Shown here: positions 12,801-22,800 of the stretch, one piece after another
How positions within the stretch are numbered: the stretch's first letter is position 1
Layout of the letters: each line of letters starts with the position of its first letter
NCBI GenBank assembly: GCA_036852015.1
Contig: JAANDG010000052.1
Coordinates: forward strand, 248,001 to 312,000
Source of the DNA: Pelodera strongyloides
Taxonomy: Eukaryota; Nematoda; Chromadorea; Rhabditida; Rhabditidae
DNA: 64,000 bases
Direction: 5' to 3'
Program-made: the position numbers and the translations under genes
The notes under the pieces: model-generated
What the model was told of the DNA's origin: nothing
Database searches by the model: none
Seen by the model: the letters and a program-made list of their open reading frames with translations, nothing else

Positions 12801-14124
12801 GTGTTTTATGCTATGGGAGTAATCGCCTGCTTGGGATGGTCACACAACATCCTATACACACATTTTACTGTTATGTTAGGGGTCTTTTAGATACTGGAAG
12901 ACGACTGCCGTTGGAATTGCCCCAATTGCCGGCGACCTCAACGAGCACAACGAACAACTACCCTATGGGATTTACCTAGCGTTATGGTTAGTCCTCTTTC
13001 GCTCTTTATTTGTCTGTATCAGAGATATTCTTGTTTCGTAGTGTCCTGTAAGTAGTAAATGCACCTTGCGCCTAGCAGTGGTGTTGCTGATTTAAACATT
13101 AGTGTTTAGTTGATGAATGAGCTTTTAGGTTGTCCACTTGAAGCGTTTCTCAATTACAAATGGTGACTATACGAAGAATGCGATGCCAGTCGAGTTTTCC
13201 TTGAATTTGGACGTGGGGAAATATCTTCATAAAGGAAGTCCAGCCAGAGGAAGGGGTGCATATGAGCTGTACGCTATTACGGTCCGTTGAGTTTGTTTAT
13301 TGCTTTTGATAGTTCGTATCCTTAAGATTACGGTAGAGTAACGAAACCATTCGTAGAAACCATCTCCGCCTTGTAATTTGAGTTAGTCGTCTACTGCGCA
13401 GGGCATCAGCGGAACAAGTTATTTGCTTTGAAACCATGCATTGAACAACCGGCCGGTTTTTGAAATGAATTCGCACGTTTTTTTGCTAATTTGCTCGAAT
13501 TTAGCTCGATATTTTATTCTGATTTATGTTCATTTGCATAAGCTGCTGCTGATGTACCGATGTGTTTCAAAAACCGACCAGTATTTCGCTTTAAGAGATT
13601 TGTTTGTTCATAATTCATGATCAACATTCCACTTCAGTACCACCGTGGTCGGCTAAATAGTGGTCACTACACAGCTGTGGCCAAACATGCGACCACACGT
13701 TCGTGGATACGATTTGACGACGAGACGACTACAGAAGTTGGAACAACATTTGATGCAAGTTTTGTTTTGTTTTGGCATTTGCCCACATTGGCATTGGAAC
13801 TGGGCGATTGGTTCTCAACTAGGTAGATAGGTCCAAGATGCATCTTCGCATCTTGTTTACTATGGTTTACATTACTTAAACCTTAATGTTAACATAAAAG
13901 TTCAATAAAAGTAAGCTAGTGAAATAAAGTGAATGTGAAGAAGGAGGTTAGAGAATAAGATAATTCAATGAAGGGAAACCGTCGCATCGCAGGGTGGGGC
14001 TACAGCACCAAACTGCTGATAAGTTTCTGATAATATTAAATATTTCATGTTTTAGACATCTGATGCCTTCATGCTCTACTACAAACGTGTGGATCTTGAT
14101 ACAAAACGGCCGACTCTAGTTTAG
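3900..14124 (+). CDS. USP8/UBPY-type ubiquitin carboxyl-terminal hydrolase
   Basis: This cysteine protease would remove ubiquitin from endosomal cargo and ESCRT partners. Exons seen: 3900-4009, 4181-4331, 4430-4622, 4733-4835, 5259-5346, 5885-5962, 6372-6440, 6665-6754, 7061-7139, 7239-7325, 7776-7823, 8116-8226, 8490-8602, 8819-8889, 9232-9482, 9661-9723, 9910-9985, 10275-10337, 10642-10706, 11028-11133, 11552-11659, 11943-12065, 12399-12545, 12891-12986, 13129-13281, 13638-13763, 14056-14124, giving about 945 residues (human USP8 is 1,118). Order: an N-terminal helical region like the USP8 dimerization domain, a rhodanese-like domain (LIIDYR to PLVMEGGFDNW), a proline-rich linker with PSIDRSKKP-type motifs, then the USP domain. 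Cys box GNTCFMNAILQ, zinc-binding pairs CLEC and CPNC, and His box NSGHYTAV are present. One junction (8889 to 9232) is out of phase, so a small exon was missed, a splice site is misplaced, or the sequence has an indel. Many introns carry inverted-repeat elements. Confidence 0.93.
5531..5692 (+). mobile_element. MITE-like repeat, family C, copy 1
   Basis: In a USP8 intron. It contains CTCAAAATTTTGGGGAGGT followed by two near-identical tandem copies of a roughly 40-bp segment with TTTGCATATAATGCATTAGG. Related copies lie at 12,699-12,817 and, reversed, at 33,886-34,057. I see no clear terminal inverted repeats, so the class is unknown. Confidence 0.7.
5977..6155. mobile_element. TTAA-flanked palindromic MITE, copy 1
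   Basis: It starts TTAA-AGCGAAATAC and ends GATATTTCGC-TTTAA, with inner GGTTTTTGAAACGCATC paired to GATGTTTTTCAAAAAC. It lies in the USP8 intron directly after the exon ending at 5962. TTAA at both ends matches the target site of piggyBac-type transposons, and no transposase is present. Confidence 0.85.
7374..7433 (-). other. inverted duplicate of a USP8 exon end inside a downstream intron
   Basis: Reverse-complemented, these 60 bases match 6,704-6,763 (the last 51 coding bases of the eighth exon plus its GTACGT donor) at 54 of 60 positions. The minus-strand translation MEGGFDNWHLQCP mirrors the exon's MEGGFDNWHLQYP. The copy sits in the intron after 7325 and points the wrong way to be spliced into this transcript. 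Confidence 0.9.
8967..9070. mobile_element. TA-flanked MITE with GGGCGCGTTCGGG ends, copy 1
   Basis: Ends TA-GGGCGCGTTCGGGTT and AACCCGAACGCGACC-TA, with AATTCATACTGTATTTTTT inside. It is a short, internally deleted member of the family seen complete at 56,507-56,782. It lies in the USP8 intron where the exon phase is unresolved. Confidence 0.85.
10793..10935. mobile_element. MITE family B, copy 1 (TTTGCAAG type)
   Basis: Ends GGTTTGCAAGCATCCC and CATACTTGCAAACC. The middle TCAATACTACCGTATTT is shared with 26,212-26,364 and 50,305-50,457. It lies in a USP8 intron between the Cys-box region and the next exon. Confidence 0.75.
11203..11334. mobile_element. MITE family D, copy 1 (GAGGCCGTATTC ends)
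   Basis: Inverted ends GAGGCCGTATTC and GAATACGGCCTC. The inside is similar to 28,943-29,092 and 54,658-54,801. Located in a USP8 intron. Confidence 0.8.
12699..12817 (+). mobile_element. MITE-like repeat, family C, copy 2
   Basis: Matches copy 1 (GGTCCGCATCTCAAAATTTT, then TTTGCATATAATGCATTA) but has one inner unit instead of two. In a USP8 intron. Confidence 0.7.
13445..13594. mobile_element. TTAA-type palindromic MITE, copy 2 (left end degraded)
   Basis: The right half is intact (CAGTATTTCGC-TTTAA). The left end is degraded to AACAACCGGCCGGTTTTTG, without the terminal TTAA. In the penultimate coding region intron group of USP8. Confidence 0.7.
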
Positions 14125-14350
14125 ATGTCGAAAATTTGAGTTGCTTAGTCTCTTATTGTGAAGTTAGCATATGCCATTTATAGATATATGAAATTAGTTT
14201 TGAATTTAACTTGTTCCCATTTCTGAATTATGAAAAATTCCTATTCGTTCCCTTATGCCCATATTTGTTGCTCTATTGTCATTGTCATTGCCCAATGTGC
14301 CTAGAAACTATCAAGTTTCCCCATAATTTATTATGAGCGTAATTGCCTTA

Positions 14351-14501
14351 TTAGCCCGTATTCTGGGGACGACGGAAATGTTCCGTTGGGGAACTAATTT
14401 GTATACAAATTGTTTCTCAAGGTAGTCTAGATAGTCGGGAAATTTGCATACAAATGCGTTCCCCAACGGAACATTTCCGTCGTCCCGAGAATACGTGCTA
14501 T
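14351..14501. mobile_element. palindromic MITE with GCCCGTATTCT ends
   Basis: Ends AGCCCGTATTCTGGGGACGA and TCGTCCCGAGAATACG. Arms are nearly complementary over about 40 bp (ACGGAAATGTTCCGTTGGGG against CCCCAACGGAACATTTCCGT) around a short centre. The outer ends resemble those of 15,106-15,396. Confidence 0.85.
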
Positions 14502-15105
14502 TGAGTGAGTTTGTGTTATGTTCCCGGTTATGTAAAGTTCTAAAATGTGTACATTTTAAGAGTATGAAGTAGAAAGCAGAGTCCGTTAGGAAATAGTCTA
14601 TTTTTTCATCTGTGATTTATATTTTCGGTTATTACGAGTTTCCGGTGAAGAGAGAATGTATACTGATCGTGCCCCCTATTATTCATTTATTTATTTTTCC
14701 ACTAACTACTACGGCGGAAGACTACTTACGAAGCATAGTGAATTTTTATCTGTTATGGTTGGAGAGTTTTTGAAGCATGGTCCTATTTTGTATCCTTGTG
14801 TATGCATGAATTACTTTGTAATTATGGATAACCTTCATTCGTGGTGGAATAGAATGTGAATGTGAATTTGTAAAATGTGCCCTCCGTGCTGTATGTGTAT
14901 ATTAGAATGCAAAGTGTTTTATTCTTACAATGGTGCCTTTGTATGAATTCACTCGGTTGAGTTTATTTGGTTTGATACAAAGCACTATTTCTGATTCTGT
15001 GTGTATAAAGAAGTTTGCATAGTGTGTTTTTGTCGAGTAAACGAGGTTTTGGTGATTCTGGTGAAATTGAACTTGTTAGTTACAGTTCTAATTTTTAATA
15101 ATAAT

Positions 15106-15396
15106 AGCCCGTATTCTCGCGCCACTTTGGGAAAGGCATTTTGGTAGGCCATACCCAATCTCCTCTGGTAGGTCTACCAGATTGGAAATGGAAGAGGACT
15201 ACCAGTGGCAGGCTCTGGTAGTGGTAATCTCCTGTGGTAGGCCTAATGCATGCCACAGCCCTCCCAATCCGCTACCAATTGGGAAACCGCGACACGCGAC
15301 GCGCCTCCTACCAGTACACCAGAATTAGCGCTTTTTTCCCACTGGTAGGGCATTCCCAATTGGGAGACCTACCAGTGACGCGAGAATACGGGCTAA
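15106..15396. mobile_element. palindromic element with TAGCCCGTATTCTCGCG ends
   Basis: Ends TAGCCCGTATTCTCGCG and CGCGAGAATACGGGCTA are perfect inverted repeats. The interior repeats CTGGTAG / CTACCAG boxes with CCAAT-rich spacers in both orientations. No coding content. Confidence 0.88.
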
Positions 15397-15506
15397 TAAA
15401 TCATTACGTCAGGGAGATGCGCACAAACAACACAGAACTTTCGAAACATTTAACAGTATTTCATTAAAAAACAGCGTATGAAGCTACATTCTAGCTAAAT
15501 TGCTAT

Positions 15507-15646
15507 AATTTAGATTGCAAGTGGAAAATTGGGGGTTTGGTTGGGGAAATGGTAAACGCATTGGCCCGGGTAGTCGAAGATGAGGGTTCGACCCCCGCTC
15601 GACCAAAATTCCAATTTTTCATTTGCAATCTAAATTCATAATTGGT
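15507..15646 (+). mobile_element. inverted-repeat element enclosing a tRNA-like sequence
   Basis: Outer arms ATTTAGATTGCAAGTGGAAA and TTTTTCATTTGCAATCTAAA are inverted repeats of about 25 bp. Between them lies 15,538-15,610, which folds like a tRNA: acceptor TGGTTGG with TCGACCA, a GGTTCGACCCC T-arm, and an anticodon-like stem TTGGC/GTCGA around CCGGGTA. The T-stem has a mismatch and position 33 would be C, not T, so it is probably a decayed or co-opted tRNA. It is not a standard tRNA gene. Confidence 0.65.
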
Positions 15647-15994
15647 TCTATTCGGATGTATTTCGGCTCCCAGTTGTCTGCCTGATTTAAACTGAAATTT
15701 GCGACATTTTTTGATTAATTGCCGGCCGACTTTCTGGAAAATGAAATGTGTGAACAGATCCAGGCAGGGTAAGTTTTAATATCACCCAATATCATTCTTT
15801 ATCTTATCTCGCTTTTTTTGCCGTCAGATCTTGGATTTTTTATTGAAAATGAGTTGGTGCATTTTCGTGAGTATCTTAATGGTATCAAAAATCAATCACA
15901 TGTTTGACGACAATAAACTAACCATACAACGCTACTCAGACAACTTTATTCAACCATACAACCATACAACCGACGAAACTCGAACGGTGCGCGA

Positions 15995-16385
15995 CGAAAA
16001 TCCTGGCGCGAAAAAATCTCGCGCGACGACTGTACGAAATATATAATTTATGCTGAACCAGATGCGTCGTTAAATCTTCGCCTGGTTTCGCGAAGGTTTG
16101 TTCGGTGCATTCGGGAGAACCGCACTGACGAAAGTTGGCGTGCAAGCGGAAGCCGTTCGGCGCGCAAACTCCATCTGGCAACGTGGTGGCGTGAAAAAAT
16201 GCACGCGGAATGAAAATGGCGTGCAACTTGCCCGTCGTTATCATGCCGCTTGCACGCCGAAAGCCCACGACGAAATGGCGTGTGTACGGCGTGCAAGCGG
16301 CAACGTTACGGCGGGCAACTTGCACGCCTGAACAATACGGCGTGCAAATTTTTCCGCGCCGCTTTCACGCCGTAATGTTCCTTAC
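15995..16385. repeat. GC-rich block of GGCGTGCAA / TTGCACGCC motifs
   Basis: An unusually GC-rich island in AT-rich surroundings. GGCGTGCAA or close variants recur on both strands (for example near 16,137, 16,216, 16,252, 16,288, 16,320 and 16,338), giving partly inverted, partly direct repetition. Overlapping open frames on both strands follow from the composition. It may be a decayed inverted-repeat element. Confidence 0.7.
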
Positions 16386-17665
16386 TAACTTTGGGGAGAG
16401 TCTTACGGATTTGTGATATATTTTAACAAGTGTTCTAGATAAATATAATGCGCTAAGCGCTCGATAAGGTAGCCTGGGTTTCTGTCCTTATTTTTCCGTT
16501 ATTTTTGTCTTGAGATAGTTTTAGCAAACCTTTATATCGATAATTTATCGTTGTTGCAAATGATTGGAATCAGGAAATGCAAACAGTTCTTATTACTTAT
16601 TTGAAGGTCGCCGTGTTCACGGTCACTCTAGAAAAGGGAGAGTTTTCTGTGCAGAAAACTATGCAGTTCGGTTACAGATACCAACTTCGCATACTGCCAA
16701 ACGGGCCATACTGTGGTTTTGTTATCTCTCATTTTTTCATCGTCGTTCATTCGTTCGAGACAAGGAATAGTATCTGTTTTTATTTATTTACATTCCATAC
16801 GGCTTGGGGGAAAACACACCATGGAAGTTACCTAAATGTTCTAATACCTATTGGGTGTTAGGTAGTTGTACAGTGAATGAATGGAAATAGCTGCTGTATA
16901 GGTACGTTCGACCAAAAAAGCTTCATAGTTTGTTTATTTTAACTATGGGTATGGGTATGGTATGGGAATAACTGATAGTAAATTGTCGTATAATACACTG
17001 TGTCCTTTATTTATTTATTTATTTATTAAATAACACCACAGGGTGTGCATCACAATAAAATGATGAAAAGAAAGTTGAACCTCCACATCTTCATTTTCCC
17101 TGGGGAGCCTGATCCCTCATTATCTGTGGGAGGATGTGTTCCCTTCTATTTATTGCTGCCTATTGACCCATACATTTGAAAAGGAAAAGAAAACTGTGCA
17201 CACCTTTCCGGTTTTCCACCATTTTAGACCGGATCACTTGATCAAAAAAAGTGAGAAATTCCTTACTACTTTGGGGAGAGATTTACGGGATTTAACATGA
17301 GGTCTATGTTCTAGTGTAGTTGGATGGGAAATTCCGCGAGTATAATGTAATAACGGTTTATTCGTTTATTGGTTAACAATCAATGCAAATAAAGAACGTC
17401 AACCAAAGGGAACCCTAAGAGTTGTTGTCCAGCAGAGTCCAGACCAGAGTGTATGTGTGGACATAGAATCGAGAAAAAATAAGGTAGAAGGATATTTTCA
17501 GAATGCAAAATGCTGGGCCATGAGTTCCAGTATTTAGTTTGGCATTATAATAATCTAAACCAAGGTATTCTACGGGAAGTAAACAAGAGCATTACAATGG
17601 TTGTAACGATTATCAACACGATCCAGGATGATTCATGGCCCACGGGGGGAATGTGGCTAAGTCTC

Positions 17666-17845
17666 TTAAAGCGAAGCACTGGCCGGTTTTTGAAACGCAT
17701 CGTAGACAACTGAAATCTTACGTATTTATGCTAATTTACTCGAATTTGGCCATATTTTTTTTCTAATTTATGTCATTTGCATAAATTGCATAAGAATGCT
17801 GGTGTACTCGATGCGTTTCAAAAAGCGGCCGGTATTTCGCTTTAA
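17666..17845. mobile_element. TTAA-flanked palindromic MITE, copy 3
   Basis: Starts TTAA-AGCGAAGCACTGGCCGG and ends GGCCGGTATTTCGC-TTTAA. Intergenic. Confidence 0.88.
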
Positions 17846-18179
17846 CTTTGTTCTCCTTGATGGAAGCACTGTGCATGTCTTCAGTGAAAGTTTACCTGAA
17901 ATTTGTTCTTTCACAAACGTTGGGCAACTACAACATGATGCTCTTTTTCAAAGTATCGTCTTTTTCCACAACGAAAGGTTACTATGGGTTCGGTTCGACT
18001 CAGTCAGCATGACGTTACTCGTTGCTCATAAAAGCTGAACTCCATGCATTTACTGTCGAATACTGTGTTCTGGATCGGAATACCAATTACATATTACATA
18101 TACCATTATCTCGTCTCAGTCGGAAACTTATGTTGTCGCATGATATGTACATGGCAATTAAGAGTTTTTGCATAAAGCT

Positions 18180-18290
18180 TGCTTTCTCTCTCCTTTATCT
18201 CTATTTCTCTCTCTCTCTCCTTCTCTCTCCTTTCTCTCTATTTCTCTCTCTCTCTCTCTCTATTTCTCTCTCTCTCTCCAAGTTTCCCTT
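18180..18290 (+). repeat. CT-rich low-complexity tract
   Basis: Runs of CTCTCTC and TTTCTCTC with no other structure. Three overlapping frames stay open through it only because of composition. Confidence 0.9.
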
Positions 18291-19707
18291 TCAAGGAGCG
18301 CTGTCCAAAAGTCTCCTCCCTTTTTCCGGTTCTTGCGGCCGCGCGCGTTTGCAATGAGCGCAAAGCGCGCCTGCTTTCGGCCCCCTATCTATCCCTGCGG
18401 GGAATCTCAACCTGACCAGTTCACCCCAGCCTTATCAAACGTTTTTCAACAACTATAAAACATTTTCTTGCTGTTTCTCTTTTTTGCTTTGTTGTTGAAA
18501 ATACTGAAAAATATGTCGACGCGTTTTGTTTTGTGTCCTGCCCATCTGATGTTCTATGTTTTTCTCCATTTGATTTTCTCACTGAAGAGTGGCATTTAAT
18601 TTAAAATCCCCGGAGGTTTGTTTTACATTGTTTATGTTGAAAATTAATCTTTCACGCTTATAGAAGAGCTACTTTCTTTATCGACTCAATAGTAGAAGTC
18701 AAATGGGTAGATTACAGTAAATGTGAAACATGAGTTAGAGATTCGGGACTTCAAACTTCAAACTTCAAACTGCACGGAGTTGATGGAGGATCAGTTTTCT
18801 TTGTAAACTTGAGCGAGTCGACTGTGCTTACAATTAAAGATTTTGATTGGACAAATGGATTACATGCTTATTTTTTATTGCTGCCGCTTATCTTCTGTTC
18901 CCTTTTATATCTTCAGTGCTAAATATAAGTTAACCGTTGAGCATAAACGGTTTTAAAACATCACACAATATAAAAGACATAAATGGAATTTTAAAAAGTT
19001 GATTCGATGCACATCTACCACAGTATTAACGGAAGAAGGTTCGCGCGGGTTAATCTTGGTTTACAATCGAGAAAAATATCTAAACAAAATCTAACCGCCG
19101 TGTTGTTACATCTAGCCGGTGACGTCTTGCCGTCGTCGTCGAAAAAAACTGTAATGTGTCGGAATCGAACTTCATTGAGAATCTAATTGTCTGGCTTCAT
19201 TGAGAATCTAATTGTCGACGCATTTTCTGTAAGGTTCTCTATCAAGTATGCATGACTCATAAACTTCATCAGTTGCTTAAAAAACCTAATGTTCGCTGAA
19301 CTCGAACCTCCCTAATTACCTGTCTAATGCCCAGAATAACGGAAAATCACTGAAGCTTCTCTTCGACAATTGCCAATCCTTTTACACCAATGTATATGTT
19401 GATTTGATGCGCATCGTTTCTAATAAGATCACGTAATCCTTGTACTATTGAATATGTTTATTTTATTATTTTTTCTGTGTCCAAACTTGAGAACATCACC
19501 GACTGTGCGATGGTTGAAAGAAAGTTCCTCCTTTCCATTTCCCTGACATAGACATAATATGGTATCGCATTCGTATACGTAGTAATTATTTATGTATTTT
19601 GCTGACAATGTAATCTAGATAATGTGTATTGCTATGTGGGGGCTGTAATGCTGTACTGATTTTCTATTCCACGATAACACGTTGTATATGTATATTTCCT
19701 ATTTTGT

Positions 19708-19810
19708 TTAAAGCGAAATACTGGCCGGTTTTTGAAACGCATCATGTATGCGGCATAAGAATGTAAGTGCCCACGATGCGTTTCAAAAACCGGCCGGTAT
19801 TTCGCTTTAA
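19708..19810. mobile_element. TTAA-flanked palindromic MITE, copy 4 (short form)
   Basis: At 103 bp this is the smallest intact copy: TTAA-AGCGAAATACTGGCCGG to CCGGCCGGTATTTCGC-TTTAA, with most of the usual spacer missing. It lies 72 bp upstream of the next gene's start codon. Confidence 0.92.
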
Positions 19811-19881
19811 TAGATCAAGTTTCTCGTTAGTATTACCAATTTTTGAAAAAAATCCTCTATTTTAAACCCAATTTCTTGCAG

Positions 19882-22800
19882 ATGATTCCGCGGACATTAT
19901 CCTTACTTATCTCCGCGTCCGCCCTACTTTACGTTGCACATTCACAACAATCAAGTTGGTTCATTTCATTATTATTGTTTTTGAAGACGTATTTAACATC
20001 GGTTTTTTGACGCCATGTCGGACGCTGTACTCCCATTTGGTGTATGCAAAATCAGTGCTTGCCCAACATAAAAAATACCAGACTTGAATAGGCGATATTA
20101 TGTATGTATTAAAGCCGTATTGTACCCAGTTTGAGAAATTTGCACATAATACGCATATCCTATGTATCCAATGCAAATTTGGTGCCCATCCGGCAAGCTT
20201 TTGGCACCAAATTTACATAGGATACATAGGCCTAGAATATGTGTATCATATGCAAATTTCCCAAAGTAGGTACAATACTGCTTTAAAGCTTAGATCGTCT
20301 CCCCAGAATGTACAACATTTTCGATCGGGAATTAACACTTTCTGAAAATGGTGATATATAGTTGTTATCAACATACTTCGGTTCCGTAATATTTCCCTCT
20401 TACCCCTTACGCGTACGGTATACGAAAGTGTAAGTGGAACATTTAACTGAAGTGGTTGAACTGAAACGGTGCTTATGCATAACATAACGGGTTTCTGCGC
20501 ATAATGTTTTCCAAGTTATTGGGTGGCTTTCACCACCAAAGGACGCAACCTTTGATAAAAAAAGACTAAGGTTAGACCCGTCTTCGCAGGAGATCTGAAC
20601 TCCGCGCGGGTCCTGTGTCTGAAATACACGGTAACCATCACCGAAACCCTATGGTAATCGGTCGCCAAATACAAATTGTTTAAACCCTTTGACCACGCAG
20701 GAAAGTGGAAACCTATCGCCCCGATTCTTCCAAAAAGAAAACCGATATGGCCCCGATCAAGGCCGGATTTTTTGAGGGACTTGATCGGGGCCATATGGAG
20801 GTTTTTGGTTTCCCATGGCGGTTATGAACAAGTTGGAGACCGTTTAGAAACCATTTGATGACCATTTGCCTACAGTTATGGAGGACTGGCTACCCAAGAC
20901 CACGTTGCCACGTTAAAAAGTTTCCGCTGTCATACTGTAATTGATATATCGTTTCAGGATCTCAACAGGCCGTAATTGCCGACTTGGGTAGATTGATCGT
21001 TGATAATTGCCCACCCATGTTGTGCACAGGATTGGACTGTGCTGTGGTCACTGAAAGAAATGGATGTCAGGTAATTAGCCTTATTTCAGTTTTATGCTTC
21101 TCGGATTCATTCCCGCCACTACCTTTAAACTTATTCTTAAAGGGTCTAATTGGGCAATATGCTCTATTAGGCGTGGCAATTTCCATATTGGCCAATTCTC
21201 ACGAATGGGCGTGGCAATTGCGATATATAGTTGGGTATGACTGGCCATGGTAAATTGCTGAATAGTGTGTGAATTTTGCGCTTGAAAATGAGAAAAATAT
21301 TGCATCCTACTATATTTGATATGGAGAATCAGATGGAATCATCAAAAATGAGGGTCATTTGAAATGGGCCTGAACCTTTAAACTAATGATTTTCTGAATG
21401 TTTCTGGATGACCATACTTCTCTGATACTAATGTTATACTAATTTTTGTACTCATCTTACACACCTACATCTTGCATCCCGTACATCTTGTGAGTTATTG
21501 TAATCTTGCTTTTTTTATAACTTCACTTCCATGCTTATCTCATCAAGTTGACTTAGTAGTATTATATTTGATGATCATACATTCCAAACAACTCTCAATC
21601 CCACAAAAGCACTTGCACGTTTAGCAAGTTTTAAGCAGATCTGTCCGTGTTTTCCTATGTAACTTCAGTGAATACTACCACAAACCTAATACATGTTTCT
21701 TTGTCTTTATTTGATTTGACTTTACCCTTACTTCTACCAAAAATCCCAAGTTTTGGCAAGCTAAGTAGCTCAGTTAGTCTCTGTCTTTGGTATGTGCCTG
21801 CATGTATGACTTCATCTTTAATTATATATATATATATATATATGTATTATATATATATATATAAAAAATCCAAGTTCTGACAAGCTCAGTAGCTCAGTTA
21901 GTCTCTGTCTTTGGTATGTGCCTGCATCATGTATGGGAAAATGCTCTGATTAAGTTGTTCCTCCGCTTCGCTTCTCTCTGATAAAGAAGGGAGATATCCG
22001 CCGGTTTTTGATAGAAACACAACCCGTTTTCCTCTTTTCACATCTCACACCAAACACACGCAGCCTTTCAATCAAAAGACATATCATCGTAGAAGGAAGG
22101 AGGGTTGGTATTGGTAGCCACTAAGAACTGGAACAACTGGATTATACAAATAAGTAAACTAGAGAAGGCTCATTTTAATTTAGAGGCCTTGTCACTTGAT
22201 GTTTATGTCACTATGTCACTAGTTACGAAGAGTTTTATTTCATATATATATATATATATAAAAACGTGTACCATGATATATTCCCACTTTAAAAAAAACA
22301 TGGTTTATGGCAGTTATATGTATCTAATCATATTTCCAACCCGTCAACTCTCATTACAGAGTCTGACGATTTACCAGGGCCTCTAATAATAAGCCATATG
22401 TATTTACTTCGTTTGCTTCTCGTTCTGACCATAAACCATAACTGCTTCCTGTTTTTCGACGAAAAAGAAAACAGTGTGCTCGGCCACTAAGGCGTATAAG
22501 TGGGGACATTAACCCACATACTTTCCCTGCACTTAAACCTGTTCAATAAAAATCAAGTGGACGCACTTGCCATTTTGGAACTCTGAACAAACAAATTCAC
22601 CCAACCAAACGGGTGCTGGGGGCACCCGTGAGGTTAACTACGTGGGTGGTCCTCAGAAAGACCACCCACGTAGCTGTACGTGTGGTCGCTTTCAAATGTA
22701 GCTGTCATACTGTATGCACACAAACTAACCAGAAACGCCTACCGTTTGCTTAAAACGATGTCATTTCATTAAATTCGTGTCTTGTATAGTTTCTTAAGCT

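Larger units (their letters stand above)
14125..19881. other. intergenic region between USP8 and the Kunitz-like gene
   Basis: No gene is recognised in these 5.7 kb. It holds the USP8 3' flank, palindromic elements (14,351-14,501; 15,106-15,396; 15,507-15,646), a GC-rich repeat block (15,995-16,385), two TTAA MITEs and a CT-rich tract (18,180-18,290). A segment starting TTCCTTACTA near 16,378 recurs near 17,262 (both with CTTTGGGGAGAG), so another dispersed repeat is present. Short open frames at 16,577-16,861 and 17,796-18,038 resemble nothing I know. Confidence 0.6.

Noticed and set aside
15538..15610. Calling a functional tRNA gene
   Set aside because: Non-standard position 33, a T-stem mismatch and enclosure in an inverted-repeat element make a working tRNA unlikely.
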